Below are positions 13,310 to 20,437 of a DNA stretch of 23,608 bases, piece by piece. The position numbers and the translations under genes are program-made. The notes under the pieces are model-generated. The model ran no database searches. It was given only the letters and a program-made list of their open reading frames with translations, and was not told the DNA's origin. Position 1 is the stretch's first letter; each line of letters starts with the position of its first letter. Source of the DNA: a virus; the IMG/VR virus record IMGVR_UViG_3300042465_000865, positions 1 through 23,608 of that record; one strand, 5' to 3'.

Positions 13310-14054
13310 TTAGAGCTTTGTTCGCTGCTCCTGGGCCAAATGCACGATCAAATGCTGCTGGGGTAACTCTACCCGCTTTTAAATCAGCCACAGCATCTAA
13401 AGGAATTGCTATCGGTATTTCTGCATTTGGTGAACCAGCCTTACGCGCCGCTGCTACAGCCGCATCAATTTCAGAGTTAAGAACATACCCTTTCCCTGGT
13501 ATAACAGTAATATTGCTGCGCTCGTAAGCTACTTTATAAGCATCAGGATCAATTGCATTCAACAGTGATTTTGCTGCAAAATTATCATCCGCATTTGGAC
13601 TGCGAGCTAATTGCGCCGCAAAGTCAAATTTTTCTGCAATATCTGGGCTATTTGAGTTTCTTGCAGCCTCAGCGCCTTTTGTGTAAATTTCCGCAATTTC
13701 TTCTGGCGTTTTACCAAGGTCTTTTGCAATAATAGCGTTTTGCAAAATTGATCCATATGTTGTTTTTTTAGCATCACTTAGACTTGCTTTGAACGCATTA
13801 ATCCCTGCGCTATACGTTGGAAAATCTGCATATAAAGCAGATAGCTTTTCTGGTGATGGGTCTTTCGCAACTTCTTTTGCGCGTCTACTAAAGTTATTTG
13901 CTTCATCAATCTTAGCCTGATCAGCTCGCGCAGATGCTTCAGCAGCCGCCTGTGCAGCCATTACCTTTTGCTGATTCTGATATGACTGAACACCCGCCAG
14001 AAATGATTCTGTGGTTGATGGTGTTTTCAGTGTATAATCGAAAGGTTGTACCAT
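13260..14054 (-). CDS. gp20-like DNA ejection protein, zero-frame product (264 aa)
   Basis: The product is largely helical and rich in Ala, Lys and Glu (QSYQNQQKVMAAQAAAEASA; KEVAKDPSPEKLSALYADF). It ends in a Gly/Thr/Ser/Pro linker (NAGGQTETPSGNFQGQ) that looks like an inter-domain linker rather than a natural terminus. It sits between the gp7-like and gp16-like genes, the place of P22 gp20 (471 aa). With the +1-frame peptidase it would be about 366 residues. The ribosome binding site AGAGG lies before ATG 14054. Likely packaged in the virion and ejected with DNA. The family match is by position and composition. Confidence 0.72.
   Translation of the reverse strand: MVQPFDYTLKTPSTTESFLAGVQSYQNQQKVMAAQAAAEASARADQAKIDEANNFSRRAKEVAKDPSPEKLSALYADFPTYSAGINAFKASLSDAKKTTYGSILQNAIIAKDLGKTPEEIAEIYTKGAEAARNSNSPDIAEKFDFAAQLARSPNADDNFAAKSLLNAIDPDAYKVAYERSNITVIPGKGYVLNSEIDAAVAAARKAGSPNAEIPIAIPLDAVADLKAGRVTPAAFDRAFGPGAANKALNAGGQTETPSGNFQGQ
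13280..13298 (-). promoter_or_regulatory. mRNA hairpin and SD-like sites before the gp20-like stop
   Basis: On the minus-strand mRNA, CAGACGG and CCGUCUG pair perfectly (7 bp, extendable by two G-U pairs) around the loop AAACA. The hairpin ends about 17 nt before the TGA at 13262-13260. Just before it is GGAGG (13304-13300), and just before the stop is AAGGG-CAG-TGA-C. SD-like sequences and structures near a shift site can stimulate frameshifting, as in prfB (SD plus UGA-C). GGAGG also encodes Gly-Gly, so coding chance is a valid alternative. Confidence 0.4.
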
Positions 14055-14056
14055 TT

Positions 14057-14728
14057 TTAGAAACCTCTAAGTTGAGGAGCTTGAGGAGGTGGAGCGTAGC
14101 CCATAGATTTAGAAGCAGACATACCGCCTAGCGTTGACAATAGATTGAATGGCCCACTTAGAGCTTGACCAACCCCTAGTGCAGCTCCAGCCCTTGCAGC
14201 GCCAGCTTCACCCAATAAGTTAGCAATGCTTGTAGCCGATTGCATGCCAGCAGTTCCCACGCCAGCAGCAGATTGCTGACCAAGGGCTGTCATGCCGCCA
14301 AGCTTACCATACTGCTGTTCAAGGAACTGGTTAAGCAAAGCGGGGCGGAACTGAGCCAATGCGCCTTGGACGTTGCCGCCACGAAGTCCGCCAGTTGCCG
14401 ATGCGTTCTGTAAAATAGCTTCTTCTTGCTGCCGTGCGAGTGCCTGAAAGATTGGGCTTTGCTCTTGCTCTGCTACATAAGCCTGTTGAGCTTCTGGGCC
14501 ACGAAGACCTAACGCACCCATCTGAGCTTCTAAAGCAGGGCCACCAGCCGCAACATAAGGTTGAAGCAAGCGCCGCATTTCTTCACGTGCGGCCCGTTGT
14601 TCTGCCGTTCCTGCTTCAGCCGCCCTTGCTTGTATCTTGCCAGCCTTGCTTGCTGAAATTGCGCCGATGGCTGAGCTTCCAATTGCGCCAACGCCAAGGG
14701 CAATTGCTGCTGCTGTTCCAATAGCCAT
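14057..14728 (-). CDS. gp7-like DNA ejection (injection) protein (223 aa)
   Basis: The N-terminus is a hydrophobic Gly/Ala/Ile region (AIALGVGAIGSSAIGAISAS), followed by Lys, Arg and Glu-rich helices and a Gln/Gly/Ala-rich body (GGMTALGQQSAAGVGTAGM). It ends in Pro-rich APPPQAPQLRGF. Length (223) matches P22 gp7 (229), and the gene opens the block of three ejection genes. In P22, gp7, gp20 and gp16 are capsid-internal proteins injected before the genome. The ATG at 14728 has GAGG upstream and lies 1 nt past the acetyltransferase stop. Good confidence from N-terminal type, length and order. Confidence 0.78.
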   Translation of the reverse strand: MAIGTAAAIALGVGAIGSSAIGAISASKAGKIQARAAEAGTAEQRAAREEMRRLLQPYVAAGGPALEAQMGALGLRGPEAQQAYVAEQEQSPIFQALARQQEEAILQNASATGGLRGGNVQGALAQFRPALLNQFLEQQYGKLGGMTALGQQSAAGVGTAGMQSATSIANLLGEAGAARAGAALGVGQALSGPFNLLSTLGGMSASKSMGYAPPPQAPQLRGF

Positions 14729-14729
14729 A

Positions 14730-15248
14730 TTAAACTAGCCTCTTAATAAATGAGTGTTCGCTTGGTCTGTATCCATTGCGAATATAAAGGTTGGACATTC
14801 TATCGCCATTTAATGCGTCAATTGACTTCATCTGGATCGAAAGAGCGCCGCGATCTTTAGCTTCTTCTTCCATCCGCTTCTTCAACTTCATGCCAATGCC
14901 AGGATAGTTGGATTCAGGATCAGCCCACCAAAACAATTCTTCACAAGAGATGTGCGAGTGATTGAAATATACTGGGCTAAGAACGAGCGAACCAAATGAA
15001 ACGAACCTACCGTTGACTTCAGCAACCATGCAAATGAAATTAGGTTGGCCAATAAATCCCTCTAGCGACAATATGCAGTCATCTATGTCATACTCTAGAA
15101 TGTCATCCCAGAACGCTTGCTCATGGAATAAGCAGCCTAGATACGCAATCTGCTCGGCATCATCAATAGTTGCATGACGGATTATAGGCAAAGTAACCCT
15201 ACCTTGATAAGCTAATTCTGTATTGGAATCTGCGTTACTTTCCGTCAT
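14730..15248 (-). CDS. GNAT-family N-acetyltransferase (172 aa)
   Basis: A GNAT fold is indicated by an N-terminal strand and helix (LPIIRHATIDDAEQIAYLG, residues 20-38). Central strands with MVAEVNGRFVSFGSLVL follow, then the acetyl-CoA loop and helix N114-YPGIG119-MKLKKRMEEEAKDRG (a form of Q/R-x-x-G-x-G), and a final NLYIRNGYRPSE segment. The substrate is unknown and could be a host or virion protein or a small molecule. It lies within the structural gene series before the ejection proteins, as an inserted cargo gene. The ATG at 15248 overlaps a small upstream frame as ATGA and has GAGAG as its binding site. Confidence 0.82.
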   Translation of the reverse strand: MTESNADSNTELAYQGRVTLPIIRHATIDDAEQIAYLGCLFHEQAFWDDILEYDIDDCILSLEGFIGQPNFICMVAEVNGRFVSFGSLVLSPVYFNHSHISCEELFWWADPESNYPGIGMKLKKRMEEEAKDRGALSIQMKSIDALNGDRMSNLYIRNGYRPSEHSFIKRLV

Positions 15249-15307
15249 TTCAATCTCTCAAAATGGTAAGCCACAGGATGCTCTATAACGCTCTGTGGCA
15301 AAACCAT
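15245..15307 (-). CDS. Possible 20-aa leader or microprotein before the GNAT gene
   Basis: The frame from ATG 15307 encodes MVLPQSVIEHPVAYHFERLK and stops in an ATGA overlap with the acetyltransferase start. It fills an otherwise empty 66-nt gap. A 7-bp inverted repeat (GCCACAG 15270-15276 with CTGTGGC 15293-15299) lies within it. The ribosome binding site is weak, so it may be a translation-coupling leader rather than a functional protein, or chance. Clean coupling in a phage that uses this pattern often is the only positive evidence. Confidence 0.35.
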   Translation of the reverse strand: MVLPQSVIEHPVAYHFERLK

Positions 15308-15314
15308 ATCACAA

Positions 15315-15716
15315 TCAATCGTCAAATTCAAACTCTCGTTCTTCTTGCGCTTGACAAGAGCGAAGATCGTGGCAGATGAACTCAAACTTATGGCAGTAGC
15401 CACGGAAGCCAGCATCAACATCCCACTCGTTAAATGGAATCTTTTCCATCTTGGCTTGGGTCATTGTGCTGTTGTCGTAATACTCGCAGTTAGAACATCT
15501 GCGCCGACGAGCCTCAGCTTCATCCACTTGCATAGCTACACCCAAGGCAACCCAGTATTCAGGATTAGCGCCGCGCTCGTTGCTTGGGTTTTCAGGGCCA
15601 AGCATCCAATCGTTGATCACGATCTTCGTGTTCTTCTTGTTCTCAGCAGTGGTGATGAATGGTTCGCTCTCACGCAGACCAGCAAAGCCTTCAATAATCA
15701 TCATTGGCTTTTTCAT
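15315..15716 (-). CDS. Cys-rich protein, possible iron-sulfur or zinc binder (133 aa)
   Basis: Five Cys residues are arranged as C74-S-N-C77-EYYDN, then after about 30 residues G-Y-C108-HKFEFI-C115-HDLRS-C121. Aromatic residues beside the cysteines (CEYYD, CHKFEF) recall the small high-potential iron-sulfur-type (HiPIP) domain predicted in phage proteins. A zinc knuckle is the main alternative. The N-terminal 70 residues (MKKPMMIIEGFAGLRESEP) have no known motif. The start overlaps the upstream stop as TAATG (15716). It lies between virion genes, so it may be a minor virion or assembly protein. Confidence 0.7.
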   Translation of the reverse strand: MKKPMMIIEGFAGLRESEPFITTAENKKNTKIVINDWMLGPENPSNERGANPEYWVALGVAMQVDEAEARRRRCSNCEYYDNSTMTQAKMEKIPFNEWDVDAGFRGYCHKFEFICHDLRSCQAQEEREFEFDD

Positions 15717-16051
15717 TACGATATTTCCCGTCCAGATGCGCGGATGTTAATGGCTGTCGCTGTTCCCGCAATAGTTGAAATAAACCCGCCTGACGCAATT
15801 ACCTGGCCGACTAGCTCAGGAAACGTATAGGTCTCCGATGGCTGAAGCGTTTTTGTCTTGACGATAAGGTTGTCATTCCCAGCGCTGCCAGACACTGTCA
15901 CAAGGTTGACGCTAATCGTTGCAGCCGTTGCGTTGTAATTAGTCGCTGTGAACTTATCAATGACCGTTGTAACGTTCACAGAGGTATATTGCGTTGTTTG
16001 CGTATTCTCAGCCGTCTTAGCTGGAATCAGAACTTTAGTTGTTACAGCCAT
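15716..16051 (-). CDS. Small beta-rich virion protein (111 aa)
   Basis: The sequence is almost entirely Thr, Val, Ala and Ser with alternating strands: VLIPAKTAENTQTTQYTSVN, then VIDKFTATNYNATAATISVN and LQPSETYTFPELVGQVI. This is a recurrent phage pattern: 'DKFTATN' plus a beta-sandwich with 'L-x-P-x-E-x-Y-x-F-P-E-L-x-G'. Such proteins sit near tail hub or neck genes and are probably small structural parts, though function is not established. GGAGA before ATG 16051 lies in the end of the tail-needle gene. Confidence 0.65.
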   Translation of the reverse strand: MAVTTKVLIPAKTAENTQTTQYTSVNVTTVIDKFTATNYNATAATISVNLVTVSGSAGNDNLIVKTKTLQPSETYTFPELVGQVIASGGFISTIAGTATAINIRASGREIS

Positions 16052-16052
16052 A

Positions 16053-16826
16053 TCAAGTCTCCATAGAACTTATATTGTCAGTCACCGTTAAGATGATTGA
16101 CGGAACGGAAGGATGTACGGCAGATGCCGCTTCAGCCAATAAAATAACAGATGTATTGTCAACTTCCCACATTAATTCGATATAGTCGCCAGCGTTTAAC
16201 TGAAGAATATAATTCCATGCAGCCAAAATTTCAGCGTTATTACCTTGTATGCGGATTTGACCGGCGCTGTCGGGCACGTTGACGCCGTTCTTGCGTAGCC
16301 ACACCCACACCAAGGCAACGCCGCCAGCAGTCTTGTCTACCTGTGCTGAAAATTGCACGTTGTAGACATTTGGCCGGTCAACGTAAATGCGCGAAGTCGG
16401 ACTGCCTCTAGTCACGCCAAATGATAAATCGGTTGTGTTAAAGGTCATAGCATACGCTGTATTAATAACAGCGGCTGTCTGTGTTGTTGTATCATAGAAA
16501 GAGCCGTAGCGAGGTGTGCGATGCTGCCTTGGTGGTGGCATCTGCTGAAGCGCCGTTATCTGCTCTTGCAGTGCTGCAATCTGTTCTTGTGATGCCGCTG
16601 GTGGCCCTCTGTCTAAAGAATCCAGAAGCCTTTGAATGCTGTCATTTGCTTCATTCGCACTAGCATTAGCGTTGCCAGCCGCAATACTGATCTCATCAGT
16701 TGTCACGTTCGCCATCGTATCAACGGTAGCAAATAGATTTTCGAATTGCTTAATCTGCTCAAAGTCCTGAAGGAACGAGGCAAACTGATCCCGTGTCAGG
16801 CTTAATCTTCGTGGAGTTACAGCCAT
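16053..16826 (-). CDS. Tail-needle candidate with C1q/TNF-like knob (257 aa)
   Basis: The N-terminal 100 residues contain two helical coiled-coil stretches (about 10-36, QFASFLQDFEQIKQFENL; and 76-97, QEQIAALQEQITALQQM) and end in PPPRQHR. Residues about 107-251 form a beta-rich knob (YGSFYDTTTQTA; YNVQFSAQVDK; VWVWLRKNG; GDYIELMWEVD) of the jelly-roll type seen in C1q/TNF-like phage domains. In P22-like phages gp26 is a trimeric needle that plugs the tail, and the Sf6 needle carries a TNF-like knob. The gene follows the gp10-like gene, as gp26 does. It overlaps the preceding stop as TGATG. The role is inferred. Confidence 0.6.
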   Translation of the reverse strand: MAVTPRRLSLTRDQFASFLQDFEQIKQFENLFATVDTMANVTTDEISIAAGNANASANEANDSIQRLLDSLDRGPPAASQEQIAALQEQITALQQMPPPRQHRTPRYGSFYDTTTQTAAVINTAYAMTFNTTDLSFGVTRGSPTSRIYVDRPNVYNVQFSAQVDKTAGGVALVWVWLRKNGVNVPDSAGQIRIQGNNAEILAAWNYILQLNAGDYIELMWEVDNTSVILLAEAASAVHPSVPSIILTVTDNISSMET

Positions 16827-18238
16827 CAGTAAGCCAACGGCTCTATTGCCGCCTCTAGCCTAGCAAAAGACATATGAGCGTCTGATGTGCCTTGGAAGCG
16901 TTGAACGCGCCAGTTACGCATCCAGCCTTGGTGGAACCATACAAGCCGCTTTGCTCGCTCTCCCGTCTTACCCGCCTTGATGAACTTCTGCTGGCTCCAG
17001 TTCTGCCCATCAGTCGAGTAACTGGTGTTAATCGTTGGGTCTAAGCCAAACGCAACCGAGCCTGTTAGAGAAACCAGCTCAAGGTTCTGCAATATCGCGC
17101 CGCGACCCTCATTGTATAGAATGGTTGTGCCGAACTCCCAGCGCACCTTTTGCCCCCAATGCGTCGATATATCCTTTACCAGATACCCAATGGCATTGCT
17201 GGTAGGGTCGCCTAGCAACCACTTGTCATAGCACCACACGAAGTTCTGAGCGCGATAGCGAGCGAAGTCTACAAGGCTGCTCGTCAAAGTGAACCAAACA
17301 GGCTGTCCAAGTTCTTGCGATGCCGCTGCGTCAAATACAATCGTGCGATCTGGAAGGTGGATATATAGATGCTGGTGCGCCCTATCGTTCCTTGCCTCTA
17401 GCTTTACAGTCGCTAACTGCGCTTCAGTGAATGTAGCCAGCAGTTCGTCAATCTCTTGCGTGCTGACCTTATTTGCGGTTGCGTTTGCGGCAAGATAAAT
17501 AGATGGTGCTTCGTTAAAGCCACTACCAAGAAATGCGATGTTCTCAAGGAATACGCAGCAAGCGTGTGTGCCAACAACGCCCTTTTCGACTTGAGCGCCT
17601 TCGATACGTTGGAACGGGAATAGGTCTCCGCCACGGTTGTCGAACACTTCGATGGTGTGACGATTAAGCGCATAGACTTCATTGCGTAGCTTCAGCAGGG
17701 CAACCACTGGATCAGGGTCAGCTTCTGCCGAACCATATTTCAGCGGGTTCACTGCGAACGGATTGTTAAGTTCAGTGACCACCAGAAACTCGCCATCAGT
17801 GGTCATCCAGTAGCCATCCACCCACACTGTATCAAGAACTATGCCAAGATCAGGGTCGGTGTTCTGAGCAAGAACGCCTGTTGCTATATCCCAAAGGAAT
17901 AGATTGTTGTTCGACGCGATGCCGATATATTCAAAGCTGTAGTCGAGCGTTACATATTGGTTATCATTGCCAACATCGCCTAAGATCGTCACAGCGCCGT
18001 TGCTGGCAACTGATACAAACTTAGAACCCATGACGCGATAGCAAACGTTGTTATAGTTTATGCCACCGCGATCAATGCCAGGGCCAGTGCCGTTGCCAAC
18101 AATGCCTTCAGCGGGTCGTAAGAATCCATTACTGATTCCATTTGCTTTTGGCACAGGAACAAAGTTCACAGGATAAGACGTTCTAAAGTCTGGCCCGTTG
18201 TCTGTAAATATGCCACTCAAGATTGGAATCTGCGTCAT
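16826..18238 (-). CDS. P22 gp10-like packaged-DNA stabilisation / tail hub protein (470 aa)
   Basis: Length agrees closely with P22 gp10 (472 aa). The N-terminus MTQIPILSGIFTDNGPDFRT and the following region 'YPVNFVPVPKANGISNGFLR' are characteristic of the family. The body consists of repeated beta-propeller-like strands with Asp and Asn turns (DYSFEYIGIASNNNLFLWDI; WVDGYWMTTDGEFLVVTEL). The C-terminal half includes YSTDGQNWSQQKFIKAGKTG. gp10 sits below the gp4 ring and receives the tailspikes and needle. The gene lies after gp4-like and small genes and before the needle candidate. Confident. Confidence 0.9.
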   Translation of the reverse strand: MTQIPILSGIFTDNGPDFRTSYPVNFVPVPKANGISNGFLRPAEGIVGNGTGPGIDRGGINYNNVCYRVMGSKFVSVASNGAVTILGDVGNDNQYVTLDYSFEYIGIASNNNLFLWDIATGVLAQNTDPDLGIVLDTVWVDGYWMTTDGEFLVVTELNNPFAVNPLKYGSAEADPDPVVALLKLRNEVYALNRHTIEVFDNRGGDLFPFQRIEGAQVEKGVVGTHACCVFLENIAFLGSGFNEAPSIYLAANATANKVSTQEIDELLATFTEAQLATVKLEARNDRAHQHLYIHLPDRTIVFDAAASQELGQPVWFTLTSSLVDFARYRAQNFVWCYDKWLLGDPTSNAIGYLVKDISTHWGQKVRWEFGTTILYNEGRGAILQNLELVSLTGSVAFGLDPTINTSYSTDGQNWSQQKFIKAGKTGERAKRLVWFHQGWMRNWRVQRFQGTSDAHMSFARLEAAIEPLAY

Positions 18239-18250
18239 GGATATACTCTA

Positions 18251-18382
18251 TTAAAGCAGAATGTAGCCGCCATCTTCAAGAAGCAGGAAGTCGCCATTCT
18301 CTTGAAGAAGCGCACCAGGAACGGGGCCACCGCCTGTGTTAAAGTAACGCAGACGAGTCCGAAGGCGCGTCAGCAAAAACAT
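18251..18382 (-). CDS. Small phage protein (43 aa)
   Basis: ATG 18382 overlaps the preceding stop as TAATG. The product starts MFLLTRLRTRLRYFNTGGGP and ends LLLEDGGYILL. Its design is a short basic amphipathic N-terminus, a Gly/Pro linker and a small acidic-hydrophobic hairpin in which 'LLQENGDFLLLEDGGYILL' reads as two similar strands. Such minimal proteins occur near neck genes of environmental podoviruses. The function is unknown; a small structural filler or assembly factor is possible. It ends 12 nt before the gp10-like start. Confidence 0.68.
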   Translation of the reverse strand: MFLLTRLRTRLRYFNTGGGPVPGALLQENGDFLLLEDGGYILL

Positions 18383-18684
18383 TAGAAGCCCTCGCCTGGA
18401 ATGATGTGGAGCGAACCACCGCCAGCAGGAGCGATGTATGCGATCCGATCATAATCCAAGAATTTGCTAATGCTTACCTGACCGTTTGGCGGAACCAGAT
18501 AGTCAGCACTCGTTGCAGCTAGACCAGCGCCAGTGCCGATGCGGACAAAGCACTCAACTGAATTGCGGCTGGTGATGCACAGAGATGTCACGTTCTTACC
18601 AAGAACGGAGTTCGCACTAGCAACGCCAGGAGTTACGGAAATGCCTTGTCCGTAAGCTGGTGCAAATGTTCTAATATCATCCAT
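18382..18684 (-). CDS. Small beta-rich virion-type protein (100 aa)
   Basis: The ATG at 18684 has AAAGGA upstream. The sequence contains short strands rich in Ser, Val, Gly and Ala: MDDIRTFAPAYGQGISVTPG, then SLCITSRNSVECFVRIGTG and YLVPPNGQVSISKFLDYDRI, ending IIPGEGF. The overall pattern is that of small beta-sandwich proteins encoded between head and tail genes in many tailed phages. They could decorate the capsid or neck. There is no signal or membrane segment. Family function not known to me. Confidence 0.65.
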   Translation of the reverse strand: MDDIRTFAPAYGQGISVTPGVASANSVLGKNVTSLCITSRNSVECFVRIGTGAGLAATSADYLVPPNGQVSISKFLDYDRIAYIAPAGGGSLHIIPGEGF

Positions 18685-18696
18685 AATTTAATTCCT

Positions 18697-18978
18697 TTAC
18701 CACTTAACTTTGTCGGCCCAGAATGCCGCGCTCATTTTACCTTTAGCTATATTCTTTGCGTGCCTAGACTTAAACGATGCGCGGCGCTTCTTATTGGATT
18801 CGCTTTCGCCTTTGCTGGCGGGTGAACCCATTACGCCTTGCTGCCCGAAGCGGATTGTCTTAACCTTATCACCTTCTTTAGCTACAACAACGTGCGACTT
18901 CTTCGGATGCGATGGTGTTTTCTTGGGCTTATTATACCCAGCGACACCAGCACGAGTAAGGCGCGAATCCTTTTTCAC
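18697..18978 (-). CDS. Very basic conserved phage protein (93 aa)
   Basis: The start is GTG at 18978; no ATG fits the conserved N-terminus, MKKDSRLTRAGVAGYNKPKK. The protein is extremely rich in Lys, Arg, Ser and Gly and carries HVVVAKEGDKVKTIRFGQQG and a C-terminus SRHAKNIAKGKMSAAFWADK. This composition and the 'KTIRFGQQG' block are frequent in uncharacterised phage proteins of this gene region. Strong positive charge suggests DNA or RNA contact inside the virion or during assembly. Activity unproven. Confidence 0.75.
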   Translation of the reverse strand: MKKDSRLTRAGVAGYNKPKKTPSHPKKSHVVVAKEGDKVKTIRFGQQGVMGSPASKGESESNKKRRASFKSRHAKNIAKGKMSAAFWADKVKW

Positions 18979-18987
18979 TGAGGCGTC

Positions 18988-19110
18988 TTACTTCTTTTTC
19001 TTCTTTGCTTTGGTCATCATCATTGACTTGCCAGATTTAGCAGGGGCTTTCTTTGCCATTGCCATACCCTTTTCGCCGTAGCTATAACCTTTTCCACCGC
19101 TCATTTTCAT
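18988..19110 (-). CDS. Lys-rich microprotein (40 aa)
   Basis: ATG 19110 is preceded by GGAGAATTGA, a good ribosome binding site. The product starts MKMSGGKGYSYGEKGMAMAK and ends in MMMTKAKKKKK. It is disordered-looking, Met- and Lys-rich, with no hydrophobic core. It lies between the 93-aa basic gene and the small fibre-like gene. The poly-Lys tail resembles the ends of the two basic proteins at 20434-20622 and 18697-18978. It may be a DNA-binding filler in the capsid. Unknown family. Confidence 0.65.
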   Translation of the reverse strand: MKMSGGKGYSYGEKGMAMAKKAPAKSGKSMMMTKAKKKKK

Positions 19111-19137
19111 TTCAATTCTCCATCAACTAAGTTTGAT

Positions 19138-19464
19138 TTATCCCACTCTCCACACAGTGCCATCGCTGTATACGGGAACAAAGTTAGCACCCGCGCCAGC
19201 AACAGTAGCAGCAAATGTCGTAGTGCTTCCGTCAGTAATAAAAGCCCGTGCGCCAGTGTTACCAACAGGGTTGATAAGCTGGGCAAAGGTTGATGGCGTT
19301 GTCTGAACCGAATTACAAACAACAGCGTCAAAGTTTTCCTCAACATATTCAATAAGCGTTGTAACAGAGCAACGACGAGCATCGCCTTGGTTGGTTACGA
19401 ATAATGGTAACTGATCTCCGCCAGAGACCTGTGTTACGGTTGGTAGCTGATTAATGGTAGGCAT
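19138..19464 (-). CDS. Small fibre/decoration-like protein (108 aa)
   Basis: The N-terminus MPTINQLPTVTQVSGGDQLP, followed by GDARRCSVTTLIEYVEENF, is a recurrent phage module placed at the start of small virion proteins. The rest (TPSTFAQLINPVGNTGARAF; TFAATVAGAGANFVPVYSDG) is beta-rich with a terminal strand, VWRVG. It shares the 'I-x-Q-L ... L-P ... V-T' start pattern with the protein at 4503-4916. It sits directly after the gp4-like gene. A likely role is a capsid-surface or neck fibre. The function is inferred. Confidence 0.68.
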   Translation of the reverse strand: MPTINQLPTVTQVSGGDQLPLFVTNQGDARRCSVTTLIEYVEENFDAVVCNSVQTTPSTFAQLINPVGNTGARAFITDGSTTTFAATVAGAGANFVPVYSDGTVWRVG

Positions 19465-19467
19465 GAT

Positions 19468-19947
19468 TTAACTCCAATCAAGGGGGCCATCAGGCCCAGC
19501 ATTTACAGAATCATAAGGAATCCGCACATAAGGATTATCCCACCGCCAAGGCTTGTTGCCCTGACCTAATGGCATTGTTGATGGAAGCTGTTGTTCAAGC
19601 GGGAATGTAGCGCGTTGCAGCAATACATTGTAAGCGCCCTTAGCTGATACCTTAGTGTCAGCAGATACAGCCTTACCATAGCCAGGAGCAATCCGAATGG
19701 CTAGGTTGGTGATGATAGCTTCCCATGCGCTGTCAGGCACATTGGTTTCTGTATCTAAGTCGCTATCTTGTGGGCTGCTTGGCATTGCGTATGCAAGGCG
19801 TATGCCAGCAGCGTTCCATTCAGCCATCATGGAATCTAAACGGCGCAAAGCGGCCTCTAGCTGTTCAGGCTGAAGGTCAAAGACGTAATCTGCCAAGCCT
19901 ATTTCTTCAAAGGCTGACGTTACGAACTGGCGCTTTGTATATCCCAT
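19468..19947 (-). CDS. P22 gp4-like head completion / tail adaptor protein (159 aa)
   Basis: The sequence closely follows the P22 gp4 layout and length (166 aa): an N-terminal TKRQFVTSAFEEIGLADYV, then QLEAALRRLDSMMAEWNAAG, a loop with SDLDTETNVPDSAWEAIITN, and a helix with LAIRIAPGYGKAVSADTKV. gp4 binds below the portal after packaging, opens the tail assembly and precedes gp10 binding. In P22 itself this protein also has a reported muramidase activity, which I cannot judge here. It is located before the gp10-like gene, as expected. Confident. Confidence 0.88.
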   Translation of the reverse strand: MGYTKRQFVTSAFEEIGLADYVFDLQPEQLEAALRRLDSMMAEWNAAGIRLAYAMPSSPQDSDLDTETNVPDSAWEAIITNLAIRIAPGYGKAVSADTKVSAKGAYNVLLQRATFPLEQQLPSTMPLGQGNKPWRWDNPYVRIPYDSVNAGPDGPLDWS

Positions 19948-19948
19948 T

Positions 19949-20437
19949 TCAGACTTCCAATGCTGACGTTATGCGATCTGACAGCGTTATATCAGAAGTT
20001 CGTGCATTAAACGATACCCCTAATTCTTTTGCCTTAACTTCCAGTTCCTCACGGCTTGGGCCAGAGACTTCATCAATCCCAACAGCCTTAGCCTTTGGCT
20101 TCTTGTCTAGCTTGCTTGCAGCAGCTTCATAAGACGCAGACCAGCCCTTGGCGATCAATGCGTCGAATGCCTCTTTGTCCGCAGCAGGACGAATAGCGTA
20201 TGTGCCACCACGAGGCTTCTTAAATGGGCCAGGGGTGCGGTAAACTATGGTTGGGAAGTCAGTCACTTCTTTTTGCCTTTCATTGGCTTTGCAGTTTGCA
20301 GCAACGACAAATGCAGCAGCAGTCGGTGCGCCTTTGCTACCAACCTTACGCATACGTTCTGGCGTCTTGCCAGCAGCTTTCTGAGCTTCAATGCGTTTGC
20401 GCTTCTTAGCGATATTGGCGTAAAGACCAGGCTTCAT
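19949..20437 (-). CDS. Basic protein with C-terminal LEM/HeH-like motif (162 aa)
   Basis: Three parts are visible. Residues 1-45 are the basic phage module MKPGLYANIAKKRKRIEAQK...KVGSKGAPTAAAF. The middle part contains DFPTIVYRTPGPFKKPRGGT and ends in a helix (AFDALIAKGWSASYEAA). The C-terminal residues about 127-162 are SREELEVKAKELGVSFN, then SDITLSDRITSAL, which looks like a short helix-extended-loop-helix (LEM/HeH) nucleic-acid or protein-binding motif. The start overlaps the previous stop as ATGA. It probably acts in head assembly or neck completion. Function unproven. Confidence 0.72.
   Translation of the reverse strand: MKPGLYANIAKKRKRIEAQKAAGKTPERMRKVGSKGAPTAAAFVVAANCKANERQKEVTDFPTIVYRTPGPFKKPRGGTYAIRPAADKEAFDALIAKGWSASYEAAASKLDKKPKAKAVGIDEVSGPSREELEVKAKELGVSFNARTSDITLSDRITSALEV

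Noticed and set aside
15345-15830. Open frame of 161 codons on the plus strand
   Set aside because: Antisense to the Cys-rich protein and beta-rich protein genes, with no family features.
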